DNA of 64,000 nucleotides from Actinomycetes bacterium (GCA_021844425.1 JAKBTL010000096.1:1-64000); one strand, 5' to 3'; positions 21,679 to 30,350 are shown, numbered from the stretch's first letter. Numbers and translations: made by a program. Notes: a model not told the origin generated them from the sequence alone.

Positions 21679-22251
21679 ATGATCGAAGGGATGGTCAAAG
21701 CGCCGCCACGGCCGGTCATCTTCTTGACCGACTCCTTCGAGCTCGAAGAGACGCACGTCGATGCCGAGAGCCGGCTCTTTCGTGCGGCGTCCGAGCTGCT
21801 GCCGCTCGTCGGGGCTGCTACGGCCTCGGGCGAGACCGTCCTCATGAGGATCGGCCCTGCGCTCGGCGACCACGTGCTCGGGATCCCCGCCAGGGTGCAC
21901 CTGGGCCCGCGCTGGACAAGAGGCGGCTGCGCGGCGATCGCCCTGCGCTGGGAGGCAGCGCACTTCGACTCGCTCTTCCCCGTCCTCGACGGCACCTTGA
22001 TCATCTCTCCGCTCGGGAAGCACCGCTGCCGTGTCGCGATCGAAGCCTCGTACCGGCCTCCGCTCGAAGGCATCGGTGCGCTCCTCGACCGCGCCGTGCT
22101 CAACCGGGTTGCACAGTCGACCGTCCATGAGTTCCTGCGGCAGCTCGGCACCGCACTGTCGCCGCAGTCGGAGCCGGCAGCAGTCGATCCTGCACCTCAG
22201 GCGCGGCGAGACGCCGGATGTCTCGTCACCGACGATCGCCGGACGCTGTAG
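21679..22251 (+). CDS. SRPBCC-like protein of unknown function
   Basis: A 190-residue protein whose pattern of alternating strands, central IGPALGDHVLGIPARVHLGP, and long C-terminal helix (LEGIGALLDRAVLN to LRQLGTAL) resembles SRPBCC/polyketide-cyclase-like ligand-binding folds. No diagnostic motif is present. The ATG at 21679 has AGGAG upstream; an ATG at 21691 is possible. It is convergent with the acyl-CoA synthetase gene and overlaps its 3' end by 26 bases in a repeat region. Function unknown. Confidence 0.55.
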   Translation: MIEGMVKAPPRPVIFLTDSFELEETHVDAESRLFRAASELLPLVGAATASGETVLMRIGPALGDHVLGIPARVHLGPRWTRGGCAAIALRWEAAHFDSLFPVLDGTLIISPLGKHRCRVAIEASYRPPLEGIGALLDRAVLNRVAQSTVHEFLRQLGTALSPQSEPAAVDPAPQARRDAGCLVTDDRRTL

Positions 22252-24400
22252 AGGGGTCGGACGCTGTAGAGGGGTCGGACGCTGTAGAGGGGTCGGACGC
22301 TGTAGAGCCCAGGACCTGCAGCTCGCGGCGCAGCTGCGTGAGCACCTCGGGATCCTCCAAGCCGGTCACGTCACCTCGGGCAGCGCCGTCCACCACCAGG
22401 TCGCGCAGGAGGCGCCGGACGATCTTCCCGCTGCGCGTACGAGGCATGGTCGACAGCACGTACATCCGCTTGGGCCGAGCGATGGGGCCGATGGCCTCGA
22501 CTAGGCGGTCCGACAACCGTTCCTCGCCGACGCTACCGAGGGCGTCGGCGGCCAACGTCACGAACCCCACCGGCACCTGGCCCTTGGTCTCGTCGTCGAC
22601 GCCGATGACCGCCGCCTCGGCGACGCCGGGCACGCTCAGTAGCGCGCTCTCCATCTCCATGGTCGACAGCCGGTGCGCGGCGACGTTGATGACGCCGTCG
22701 ACCCGGCCCACGACCCAGATGTGCCCGTCGGGGTCCTCCAAGGCGGCATCGGCGCTGGCGTAGACGCCGGGACCGAAGGCCGAGAAGTACTGCGTGCGAT
22801 AACGCTCGGGCTCCCTCCAGATGCTGCGGAACAGCGTCGGGAACGGTGTCGTGAGGACCAGGTGCCCCACTGCCCCGGTCCGCACCGGCACTCCCGCACC
22901 CCCGGCACCGGCGGCACCGGCGGCGTCGGGGTCGGCGGCACCGGCGGCACCGGCGGCGTCAGGGTCGGCGGCACCGTCGGCGTCAGGGTCGGCGGCACCG
23001 TCGGACAGGATGGCGTAGGCGTGCCCGGGGAGCGGCAGCCCGCACGACCCGGGCTTGGCCGGGGTCACCCCTGCGATCGACGACGTCCAGGCGCTCCCGG
23101 TCTCGCTCTGCCCGTAAGTGTTGTTGATCTCGAGGCGGCCGTGGCCGACGTGATCCTGGACCCAGTGCCAGGTCTTGGCGTCGAGCGGCTCACCCACCAA
23201 GGCCACCATCTGCAGCGTCGACAGGTCGTGGCGCCGGGTCCACTGCTCCCCGTAGCGAGCGAGCATGCGCAGCAGCGTGGGAGCCGTGAAGACCTTGGTC
23301 ACGCAGTTCTCGGCGACGACGCGGTAGAAGCGGTCCGGCTCGGGGAAGTCCAGCGCTCCTTCGCACGCGAGCATGCTCGCCCCACAGGCGGTGGCACCCA
23401 CCAGCTCGAAGATCGGGAACGTCAGCCAGCCCACGTCGGCCGTGCACCAGTAGACGTCGTCGGGCCCGAGGTCCAACGACAACCTCACGTTGTGGTACGC
23501 GCCCACCATGAACCCCAGGCCGCTGTGCACCAGTCCCTTCGGCTTCGCGCTGGTGCCACTCGTGTAGATGATGAACCCAGGTTCGTTCGCCTCGACCGGC
23601 ACCGGGTCGGCGAGCGCGGCGGTGCGCGCGAGCAACTCGTCCCAGAACAGGTCTCGTCCCTCGGTCATCGGCACTCGAGGGTTGCCGCTGCGGCGCACGA
23701 CCACCACGTGCTCCACGGAAGGAAGCTGCCCCAGCACCGAGTCCAGCGTGGACTTCAGGGCAATCGGTCTCCCCCGACGGAAGCTCTCGTCCGCGGTCAC
23801 CACCACCCGCGCCCCGGTGTCCACGATGCGGTCAGCCAACGCCTGCGCCGAGAACCCCGAGAAGATGACGTTGTAGATCGCCCCGATCCGGAAGCAGGCG
23901 TGCACCGCCGCGAACGTCTCGAGGAGGTTCGGGAGGAAGACCGCCACCACGTCGCCTCGGCGCACCCCGAGGTCGGACAGCGCCTGGGCGAAACGGGCGG
24001 TCTGCTCGAGCAGCTCCGCGTAGGTCCACGACCGCTCAGCACCGTCCTCGCCCAGCCACCGCACGGCCAATCGCTCAGGATCGATGCGGGCGTGGCGGTC
24101 GACGCAGTTGACGCTGACGTTGCCGACGACGCCCGGGAAGTATTCGAACCCGTCCGCCAGGTCGCCGACGACGACCGGGTTCGCAGGCCAGCCAGACATC
24201 CACTCGAGGTCGTCGGCCACCTTGGCCCAGTAGGTGCCAGGGTCTCGAACGGACTCCTGGTACAGCGCCCGGTAGCTCTCGAGGTCGGTCACCGGCAACC
24301 GTCCCGACGGCGGTCTCGGTGGGGGGATGAGGGTGGCCTCGCGCACCATCGGCGGCAGCGTCACGGTTGCATGGTTGGGGCCCGCTGCCGCACGCGCCAT
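22226..24400 (-). CDS. acyl-CoA synthetase (acetyl/medium-chain type)
   Basis: A 724-residue adenylate-forming CoA ligase. Motifs in order: VNCVDRHA, AVFLPNLLETFAAVHACFRI, IYTSGTSAKPKGLVHS (ATP P-loop), NNTYGQSETGSAW (motif A5), VVGRVDGVINVAAHRL (hinge), and MPRTRSGKIVRRLLRD with the catalytic Lys acetylated in Acs. In acetate-specific Acs the A5 motif is T-W-W-Q-T-E-T-G; here the Trp before Gln is Gly, which predicts a larger acyl pocket. An Ala/Gly/Asp/Pro repeat of about 35 residues is inserted after GHAYAILSDG. The C-terminus ends in an S-D-P-S-T-A repeat. ATG at 24400. Confidence 0.88.
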   Translation of the reverse strand: MARAAAGPNHATVTLPPMVREATLIPPPRPPSGRLPVTDLESYRALYQESVRDPGTYWAKVADDLEWMSGWPANPVVVGDLADGFEYFPGVVGNVSVNCVDRHARIDPERLAVRWLGEDGAERSWTYAELLEQTARFAQALSDLGVRRGDVVAVFLPNLLETFAAVHACFRIGAIYNVIFSGFSAQALADRIVDTGARVVVTADESFRRGRPIALKSTLDSVLGQLPSVEHVVVVRRSGNPRVPMTEGRDLFWDELLARTAALADPVPVEANEPGFIIYTSGTSAKPKGLVHSGLGFMVGAYHNVRLSLDLGPDDVYWCTADVGWLTFPIFELVGATACGASMLACEGALDFPEPDRFYRVVAENCVTKVFTAPTLLRMLARYGEQWTRRHDLSTLQMVALVGEPLDAKTWHWVQDHVGHGRLEINNTYGQSETGSAWTSSIAGVTPAKPGSCGLPLPGHAYAILSDGAADPDADGAADPDAAGAAGAADPDAAGAAGAGGAGVPVRTGAVGHLVLTTPFPTLFRSIWREPERYRTQYFSAFGPGVYASADAALEDPDGHIWVVGRVDGVINVAAHRLSTMEMESALLSVPGVAEAAVIGVDDETKGQVPVGFVTLAADALGSVGEERLSDRLVEAIGPIARPKRMYVLSTMPRTRSGKIVRRLLRDLVVDGAARGDVTGLEDPEVLTQLRRELQVLGSTASDPSTASDPSTASDPSTASGDRR
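22240..22306. repeat. 18-bp tandem repeat shared by convergent gene ends
   Basis: Three perfect copies of CGGACGCTGTAGAGGGGT and a partial fourth. On the plus strand the first copy contains the TAG stop of the SRPBCC-like gene. On the minus strand the array encodes the S-D-P-S-T-A tail of the acyl-CoA synthetase. Confidence 0.92.
22893..23005. repeat. degenerate GC-rich repeat inside the acyl-CoA synthetase
   Basis: Interleaved short repeats built on GGCGGCACCGGCGGC and GTCGGGGTCGGCGGC variants. On the minus strand they code for an Ala/Gly/Asp/Pro segment inside the enzyme, in frame, at a surface loop between conserved motifs. Confidence 0.8.
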
Positions 24401-24636
24401 GGACGTCGTCACCTCCGCTGGGTGGTGCCCGCCTGAATGAGACCCGACGAGTCTACGCACTCCTGTTCTGCGTGCGCCCAACCTTTGAAGCCGAAACTCC
24501 TCAGGTTGCCTGCCCCTGCCCAATGGGCAACCCGGATGCCACTGCCTCGCGGGCTGACCACAGTACGCTCCTATCGGCGTGCGCGTGACTGTGCTGCAGG
24601 AGCGCCGGCCAGGCCCATCCACAACCGGAGTCCGAG

Positions 24637-25275
24637 TTGGAACACCTCGTCGTCAGCCAGATCACTCGACACGGCTACCTCGCCGTGTTCTTTCTCATGG
24701 TGCTCGAATCGGCCTGCATCCCGATCCCGAGCGAGGCCGTGATGCTCCTCGGCGGTGCGCTCGCCGCCGGCATCACCGTCGCGGGCGTGAGCTCCCACCT
24801 CAACGTGGTGACCGTGGCACTGCTCGGGACCCTCGGCAACGTCGTGGGCGCCCTCGTCGCCTACGGCGTCGGCCGAGCAGGCGGCCGGCCGGTCGTCGAA
24901 CGCTGGGGCCGGTACGTCCTCCTGCGTCGACACGACCTGGATCGTGCCGAGCGCTTCTTCGCCCGCCACGGTCGTTCGGCGGTGCTCATCGGTCGGGTCC
25001 TCCCGGTCGTTCGAACCTTCATCAGCCTCCCAGCGGGGATCGCCGAGATGCCCGCTGGGCAATTCACCGTCCTGACCGCCCTCGGCAGCCTTCCCTGGAC
25101 GTTCGCCCTGGCGTTCGCCGGCTACGCGGTCGCGGGGCACTGGCGCGCGGTCTCCTCCGCCTTCACCCCCGTCACCATCGGGTTCGCTGCCGTCATCGCG
25201 GCGGCGATCGCCTGGTGGGCCGTCCGGCGCCTGCGCGGACGTCCTGACGTCGGCGTCGTGCGCGACAGCGGGTAG
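24637..25275 (+). CDS. DedA-family membrane protein
   Basis: A 212-residue DedA/SNARE-associated integral membrane protein, a family implicated in lipid scrambling and envelope homeostasis. Typical features are the N-terminal re-entrant segment FFLMVLESACIPIPSEAVML (E-x-x-x-P-x-P-x-E), GTLGNVVGALVAYGVGRAGG, and FFARHGRSAVLIGRVLPVVRTFISLPAG with the conserved Arg-containing motif, followed by two C-terminal helices. The start is taken as TTG at 24637. It is divergent from the acyl-CoA synthetase across about 236 bases. Confidence 0.9.
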   Translation: MEHLVVSQITRHGYLAVFFLMVLESACIPIPSEAVMLLGGALAAGITVAGVSSHLNVVTVALLGTLGNVVGALVAYGVGRAGGRPVVERWGRYVLLRRHDLDRAERFFARHGRSAVLIGRVLPVVRTFISLPAGIAEMPAGQFTVLTALGSLPWTFALAFAGYAVAGHWRAVSSAFTPVTIGFAAVIAAAIAWWAVRRLRGRPDVGVVRDSG

Positions 25276-25911
25276 CGCTGAGCACGGCACCGGCGGCGAA
25301 CCGCTCGGCGCCCACGACGATCAAGCCCTTCTGCCATGAGCGCCACGCTCGACGTGGCGCTACGAGGGGATCGAAGATGAGCTGCCCGATCTGGCAGCTC
25401 TGCGACGGCCAGATCGGACCCATCGATCGATACCGCGCGCTGCTGGCGCAGTCACACCGGCACCTGGCGGGGCTCGTGACTGTCGGAGCTCTTTCGACTG
25501 CGCTCGCGGCGCGTCGAGCCGGGCTCGCCGAATGGCGTTCGCTCCCGCTGTCGTCGGTGCCTGCATGGTCTTTCCAGGCAGCCCTCAGCCCATCTCCTGG
25601 CGAGCGACAGCGTGTCCATCGGGAGCGTCAGCACGAGAGCCAGCGGCGGCAGTGTGCCGGGTCCGGCAAGCTCAGCCCGCATGAGCGGAGATGGCCCAGG
25701 CAGAATCGTGCACGGGGCTTCACCCAGGAGGTCACCCAGGAGGTGCTTGACCCCAGGAGAGACCGAACGCCCGCGCTCCAGAAGACGGAGCGCGTTCGCA
25801 ATCGTGTGCGCTGCTCCGATGCACTGTGCACTGCTTCGCGTCGGAATCGTCTTGGCGCTTGACGTCGCCGCCTGCTGGCGCTACAGATGAGGGTGGCGGC
25901 AGGGAGAAAGC
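25276..25911. other. gene-poor stretch with inverted repeats
   Basis: About 640 bases without a convincing gene. It contains the hairpin at 25339-25361, a second inverted repeat CGATCTGGC/GCCAGATCG (25387-25395 and 25408-25416, 12-base loop) that could be an operator or RNA hairpin, and a short direct repeat AGGAGGT near 25730-25745. Frames through it are Arg/Ser-rich and lack domain features. Confidence 0.45.
25339..25361 (+). terminator. perfect 9-bp hairpin after the DedA gene
   Basis: AGCGCCACG, 5-base loop CTCGA, CGTGGCGCT, 64 bases after the DedA stop codon. There is no T-run, so it would be a GC-type terminator or transcript-end stabiliser rather than a classical intrinsic terminator. 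Confidence 0.45.
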
Positions 25912-26181
25912 GTGCCGATCATGGAAGTTACCGAGTCGGGCCGTGTGTACCACTCCCACCAGCAGGCCATCGGACAGCTCTTCCAGATCGGCCTGGCAGC
26001 CACGTCGCTGCAGAAGCGCACTGCCGATCCGTACGTGCAGGAGCAGCTTCTGCGCATGGTCGCGGACCTGGACCAGGTCATCGCCGCGCTTCGGTCGGTG
26101 ACGTTCGACCTCGTGCCCGACTCCCTGGCGGCGCTCGAGCTGGTTCCCGAACTGCCTGGGTCCGAGCCTCCCGCTGCCTGA
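25912..26181 (+). CDS. orphan histidine-kinase dimerisation (HisKA_3-like) domain
   Basis: An 89-residue protein that reads as an isolated DHp domain of NarL/DevS-type histidine kinases. VYHSHQQAIGQLFQIGLAATSL aligns with the H-D-x-V-I-Q-R-L-F-x-x-G-L motif, with the His at residue 16 in the phospho-acceptor position (HD replaced by HQ). LDQVIAALRSVTFDL matches the second helix (L-D-x-x-I-x-x-I-R-x-x-I-F-x-L). There is no HATPase domain, sensor or response regulator here. The GTG start has GGGAGA at 6 bases. It may be a stand-alone dimerisation partner or phosphotransfer module, or the remnant of a kinase. Confidence 0.65.
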   Translation: MPIMEVTESGRVYHSHQQAIGQLFQIGLAATSLQKRTADPYVQEQLLRMVADLDQVIAALRSVTFDLVPDSLAALELVPELPGSEPPAA

Positions 26182-26342
26182 CGCGCGGGGCCAGCGACTG
26201 CCAAAGGACGGCCACGCGGCGTTCCCGTCTCGTCACTGTTCGCGGAGATCCGCGGGAAGTGGTACTCGCGTTGTAGTCGCGTTGTAGTCCCGAGCAACAT
26301 CCACTTCGTCGTCGGTGCGCTGGCACGCAGCAGGTGCTCGGC

Positions 26343-26960
26343 TCAGGAAGCACAGGCAGACGTTGCGTTGATCTCGAGCAGGTGTCTCTTTGGACCCGGG
26401 GCCAATGGAAAGGCGCGCCCCTGGACTGTCAACATGGCCCCGGCACCGCTGGTGATTCCTGCCGATCCGGCTGCCCGTCCCCGTCCCGTCGCGGGACTTG
26501 CACACGTGATCTTCGTAAAGCGGCTGCCCCGTCGATCAACCACATGACGTGGCCGGCGACGTAGGCAACGGTCGCGGCGGCCTGATGGCCAAGACGAATC
26601 TGAGGGCCACGAGCCAACCTCGCGCCCTTGTACAGCGTCACCCTGGCCGTCGCTGTTCTGTGGTTCACCATCATGAGTGAGACCCACGCACCGGTCTTCG
26701 TCGCCGCGAGCCCATCGACCCCCGACCAGCCCCCGAGTGCTCGTTCACCAAGCTTCGTACCAGTTACAGCGTCGAAGCTGCTCAGAACGGCACCGGGAAT
26801 GGACGCGCCTTGCCTGTCGCCGAGCACGTAGAGGGTCCGTCCGTTCGGAGAGCCCACCATCGCGGCGGGCCGGTATCCGAGTGGGTCGACCCGGATGACA
26901 GCACCCGTCTCAGGGTCGACCGCAAGCAGGCTCGTCGGGGTCGCCTCGATGCCGGGCGTC
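26343..26960 (-). pseudogene. truncated, frameshifted beta-propeller protein
   Basis: Two frames read as successive parts of one beta-propeller (YVTN/NHL-like) protein. The first (about 26960-26520) has SLLAVDPETGAVIRVDPLGY, GSPNGRTLYVLGDRQG and AYVAGHVMWLIDGA. The second (about 26530-26343) continues FTKITCASPATGR and MLTVQGRAF and ends ATSACAS before TGA. The frame breaks near 26525. The 5' end is lost: upstream sequence in this frame belongs to the integrase relic. The protein was probably secreted or periplasmic; no intact version is present. Confidence 0.65.
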
Positions 26961-28041
26961 TCCGAACATCGTCGGCTGCGGACGGCTGACGCGCTGCTCG
27001 AGGGCGTGGCTGTAGACGCGCAGGGTGACACTGGCGTCGGCGTGCCCCAGCCGACCGGCTGCCGTGCGCACGTCGATGCCGGCAGCGATCATCTCCGTCG
27101 TCGAGAAATGCCGCATTTCGTGAAGGTGCGTCTTCACGCCGGCCGTCCGGGCAATACGCGTCGTGAACTTCGTGACCAGTGCCGGCATGTACGGCTCGGC
27201 ACCGACCGGAGAACGAGAGAACACGAACCCGCCGCTCGGAACCTCGAGCCCGATCCGGCGCTCGGCGTGCGTCTTCGTCGCCTTCTCAGCCCATCCCCCG
27301 CCGTGGATCTCGAAGACCGAACGGGCGATGGCGAGCGTGGCCACCTGCCAGTCGACGTCGGGCCACCGGAGCGTGCGCAGCTCCCCCCGGCGAGCGCCGG
27401 TGAGCGCGGCCATGAGGATGAACGACGCGAGGCCCGGTTCCACCTCTTCGGCCTTCCGCGCGGTCGCTTGGACCTGCTGCGGGGTCGGCGCCTTCACTTG
27501 GGCCGCGTGCACTGGCGGCGGCGTGGCACGTATCGCCACGTTGCGGTCGACGAGATCCCAACGCTCGGCCTCGTGCAGCGCGGCTCCGATGAGCCCATGC
27601 ATGGGCGCACGGTCGTCGCCTTGTCGCCCTTGCCCGTGAGCTTGGCGTACAGCCGTTCGAGGTCTGACGCGGTGAGCTTGGCGAGCCGCATCTTCCCCAG
27701 CTCCGGCCGCACGACGGCATCTGCAATCTGGCGGTACGTGACCACGGTCGTCGGCGAGCGAGCGAGTCGCTGTGAACGAGGCAGCGGTCGAGCAAGTCCC
27801 CCACCGTCGTCGTCACGGTCGCACCGTTGCCGCGCGCGACCGTGGCCGCCATCTTCGCCAACTCCCTGTCGGCGTGCCGCGTGCCGGCGCATGGGTTCGC
27901 CACCTGGGGCTTGCCATCTTTCGCCTTCGCCCGCGTGGCAAGCGTCTTCGTCACCTGTATCTGCGTTCCGTTGGCGCGGAGTCCCGCGTATACGCGCAGT
28001 CGCCACACTCCGGGCCTGATCTCGGTCTCGGTGCAGTTCAC
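26910..28041 (-). pseudogene. int: tyrosine recombinase (integrase) with two frameshifts
   Basis: A site-specific tyrosine recombinase split over three frames. The GTG at 28041 opens the Arm-type N-terminus (GVWRLRVYAGLRANGTQIQV, RTLATRAKA-like). The frame shifts near 27770 into the core-binding domain (TTVVTYRQIADAVV, LGKMRLAKLTASDLERLYAKL) and again near 27603 into the catalytic domain. That domain keeps LTGARRGELRTLRW (Arg I), HLHEMRHFS (His-x-x-Arg-His), GRLGHADASVT and RVYSH. The gene points away from the adjacent tRNA, whose 3' end lies 64 bases upstream, the usual layout of an element integrated in a tRNA gene. Frameshifts make it inactive unless they are sequence errors. Confidence 0.8.
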
Positions 28042-28104
28042 GCAGCCATTGTGGTCAGCTGTAGTTCCAGCCGCTCACATGACGCTCGCAACAAGCCCTT
28101 GGCG

Positions 28105-28180
28105 TGGTGGGGCCGGCTGGGATCGAACCAGCGACCAAGGGATTATGAGTCCCCCGCTCTGACCACTGAGCTACGGCCCC
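28105..28180 (-). tRNA. tRNA with CAU anticodon (Ile2-like or elongator Met)
   Basis: Full cloverleaf on the minus strand: acceptor GGGGCCG pairing with CGGCCCC, D-arm AGCTCAGTGGTCAGAGC, anticodon loop CTCATAA, T-arm GCTGGTTCGATCCCAGC, discriminator A and encoded CCA (28105-28107). The variable/anticodon stem sequence TTGGTCGCTGGTTC resembles the lysidine-modified tRNA-Ile2 of E. coli, but elongator tRNA-Met cannot be excluded. It is the likely integration site of the neighbouring integrase element. Confidence 0.93.
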
Positions 28181-28290
28181 GGACGCTGTCTAGCAGGATC
28201 TACGGGGCCTGCACGCGACGTCGCAGGACGTGCGCTCCCAACCGGTGCGTGCGTGTGGCCGCGAGGCGCCCGGCGAGTGCGCGGGAGCGA

Positions 28291-28722
28291 TCAGGGAACG
28301 GCCAGGACAGGACGCTTCGCCGCGTGCAGGACCTTGTACGCGGTCCCGCCGAGCATGAGGGCGCTGAAGACGGACGGTCCATGCAACCCGATCACGACCA
28401 CGTCCGCAGCCACCTCGTCTGCTACATGCAGGATCTCCCGAGCGGTGTCTTCGACTCGTACGCGGCGGACGTCGGCGACGACCTCGAGACTTGTTTCGCG
28501 GAGGACCGCGAGCTCCTTCCTGAGGAGGGACTCCACCTCCTCGTCGGTCTCGCGCTCGAAGGAGCCGCCACCCATCTTCCCGACGAGCACATCGTGCTCT
28601 TTCAGGTGGAGGAGATGAACCGCGCCCCCCGTCGCCTTCGCGAGGTCCCGGGCCACCACCACCGCCCGGTCGGACTGCTCCGACCTGTCGACAGCCACCA
28701 TGATCGTTCGGAACTCGCTCAT
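28291..28722 (-). CDS. universal stress protein (UspA family)
   Basis: A 143-residue single-domain Usp with the nucleotide-binding fold: TIMVAVDRSEQSDRAV at the N-terminus (ATP-binding Asp) and GLHGPSVFSALMLGGTAYKVL as the G-x-x-G-x9-G loop, ending in KRPVLAVP. The start ATG overlaps the stop of the APC permease by 4 bases, so it is translated with the transporter. Usp domains coupled to amino-acid permeases are commonly thought to sense ATP/AMP and adjust transport. Confidence 0.92.
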   Translation of the reverse strand: MSEFRTIMVAVDRSEQSDRAVVVARDLAKATGGAVHLLHLKEHDVLVGKMGGGSFERETDEEVESLLRKELAVLRETSLEVVADVRRVRVEDTAREILHVADEVAADVVVIGLHGPSVFSALMLGGTAYKVLHAAKRPVLAVP

Positions 28723-30317
28723 CGCACCTCGCCTCCGCCCTGGACCAGCTCCTTCACGTCCTCGCCGTGCCGCAGGTGCGGCCGGTGGGCGAGGTAGACG
28801 ACGGCACCGATCACGAGGATCACGACCATGACCACCAGCGTCATCCAGCCGTAGTTAAAGAGCGCGGCACGCGGTGAGGTCAGCGCGCTCGGGAACACGA
28901 TGTTCACGAACATGCCCACGCCGTAGATCATGGCGACGACGTAGACGGGGTACGCCCAGCGGCCGAGGTCGAACCCCGCGGGGCGCCAACCTCGGATCCG
29001 GCCGATCAGCGCTCCGAGGACCACCATCTGGAAGGACAGGTAGATCCCCGAGGTCGCGAACGACACGAGGATGAACAGCGCGTTCACCTTCGCCGGGTAT
29101 GTGAAGAAGAGGATGTGGATCGGCTTGGAGGGCGTGGCCCGTGCGAGCAGCGCGAAGAGCGCGGGGAGGACGGTCGCGACGAGCACGGCGGCCACCGGGG
29201 TCTTCGTGCGGCGCGAGATGCTCCGCAGCACGCCGCTCGCCGGCAGCTGGCGGTCCCGCGCGTAGCTGAACAGCACGCGTGAGCCTGCCGCCTGCACCGA
29301 AAGACCGCAGGAGAAGAACGCAAGGCAGATGAGCACGAGCACGGTGTCGGCCAGCGCCGACGAGTGGATGTTGGAGGAGATGATGTACGGAACGCCGCCC
29401 GTGATCACCTTCGAGAGGTTCGACCCGGGGATCGCGAGCGCGAGCCCGGCCACGAGCACGAAGGAGGTGATGCCGCCCACGATCATCGTGGTGACCATCG
29501 CGCGGGGCACTCTGCGACGCGCGTCCACGACCTCCTCGGCGATGTCCCCGGCCGACTCGAAGCCGTAGAAGATGTAGACGTTCGCGAGCACCGCGACGAG
29601 GGCGGCTCCGGGGAACCAGCTGCCGCCGAAGCTGACCCCGAAGGGATTGTGCGCGGCCCGTGTGGTGCCCGAGGTCGAGTTCAGGTACCCCGCCGAATGG
29701 TGGAACCCCGCCACGGCCAGCAGGACGAAGACGCCGAAGGTGCCGAGGACCTCGACCCAGACGCCCCAGCGCGCGATGAGCGCCGTGTAGTTCACGCCGA
29801 CGATGTTGATCGTCGCCTGGATCGCGATGAGCACGATCGTGCAGACGAGTATCACGTTCGGGCTCGCCGCTGTGAAGTGGGTCCCGAACCAGTTGTTGAT
29901 GAGCGTGATGACGTAGCCGGTGATCCCGGTGTCGACTGACGCGACGGTGATGATCAGCGCCCACGCGTAGATCCACCCGACCCACCAGCCGTAGGAGGGC
30001 CCGATGACCCGTCGCGACCACTGGTAGAGAGCGCCCGCGAGCGGGTACGAGCTTCCGAGCTCGGCGAAGACGAGCGAGACGAGGAGCTGGCCCGCGACGA
30101 CGATCGGGATGGTCCAGATGTAGCGGGGGCCGCCGGTGCCGACGCCGAGCGCGAACAACGAGTAGATCCCCACCACGGGCGACAGGTAGGTGAAGGCGAC
30201 GCCGAAGTTCGAGAAGAAGCTGAGGGACCGCCGCAGCTCCTGGCGGTAGCCGAAGCTCGCGAGCTGGTCGGCGTCAGGCCGCTGGTCCTGGTGGTCCGTC
30301 CCCGTGGGCTGCGCCAT
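28719..30317 (-). CDS. APC-superfamily amino-acid permease
   Basis: A 532-residue transporter with about 12 hydrophobic segments. Family motifs include FFSNFGVAFTYLSPVVGIYS in the first helix, ELGSSYPLAGALYQWSRRVIG, FYGFESAGDIAEEVVDARRRVPRAM (the loop after TM6) and LFSYARDRQLPASGVL. It resembles GABA/choline-type permeases of the amino acid transporter family. ATG at 30317 with a G-rich site upstream. The leader contains repeated CGGATCGAC elements. Substrate not determinable; cytoplasmic-membrane uptake is expected. Confidence 0.88.
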   Translation of the reverse strand: MAQPTGTDHQDQRPDADQLASFGYRQELRRSLSFFSNFGVAFTYLSPVVGIYSLFALGVGTGGPRYIWTIPIVVAGQLLVSLVFAELGSSYPLAGALYQWSRRVIGPSYGWWVGWIYAWALIITVASVDTGITGYVITLINNWFGTHFTAASPNVILVCTIVLIAIQATINIVGVNYTALIARWGVWVEVLGTFGVFVLLAVAGFHHSAGYLNSTSGTTRAAHNPFGVSFGGSWFPGAALVAVLANVYIFYGFESAGDIAEEVVDARRRVPRAMVTTMIVGGITSFVLVAGLALAIPGSNLSKVITGGVPYIISSNIHSSALADTVLVLICLAFFSCGLSVQAAGSRVLFSYARDRQLPASGVLRSISRRTKTPVAAVLVATVLPALFALLARATPSKPIHILFFTYPAKVNALFILVSFATSGIYLSFQMVVLGALIGRIRGWRPAGFDLGRWAYPVYVVAMIYGVGMFVNIVFPSALTSPRAALFNYGWMTLVVMVVILVIGAVVYLAHRPHLRHGEDVKELVQGGGEVR

Positions 30318-30350
30318 CGACACCCCCCGTTGCCATCGCGAGGGCGCTTC

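Noticed and set aside
25377-25862. Candidate 161-residue plus-strand frame
   Set aside because: Low-complexity Arg/Ser/Gln composition, no ribosome site, and the frame contains the inverted repeat.
26182-26342. Second attachment site matching the tRNA 3' end
   Set aside because: No copy of the tRNA T-arm/acceptor sequence was found here or elsewhere in the window.
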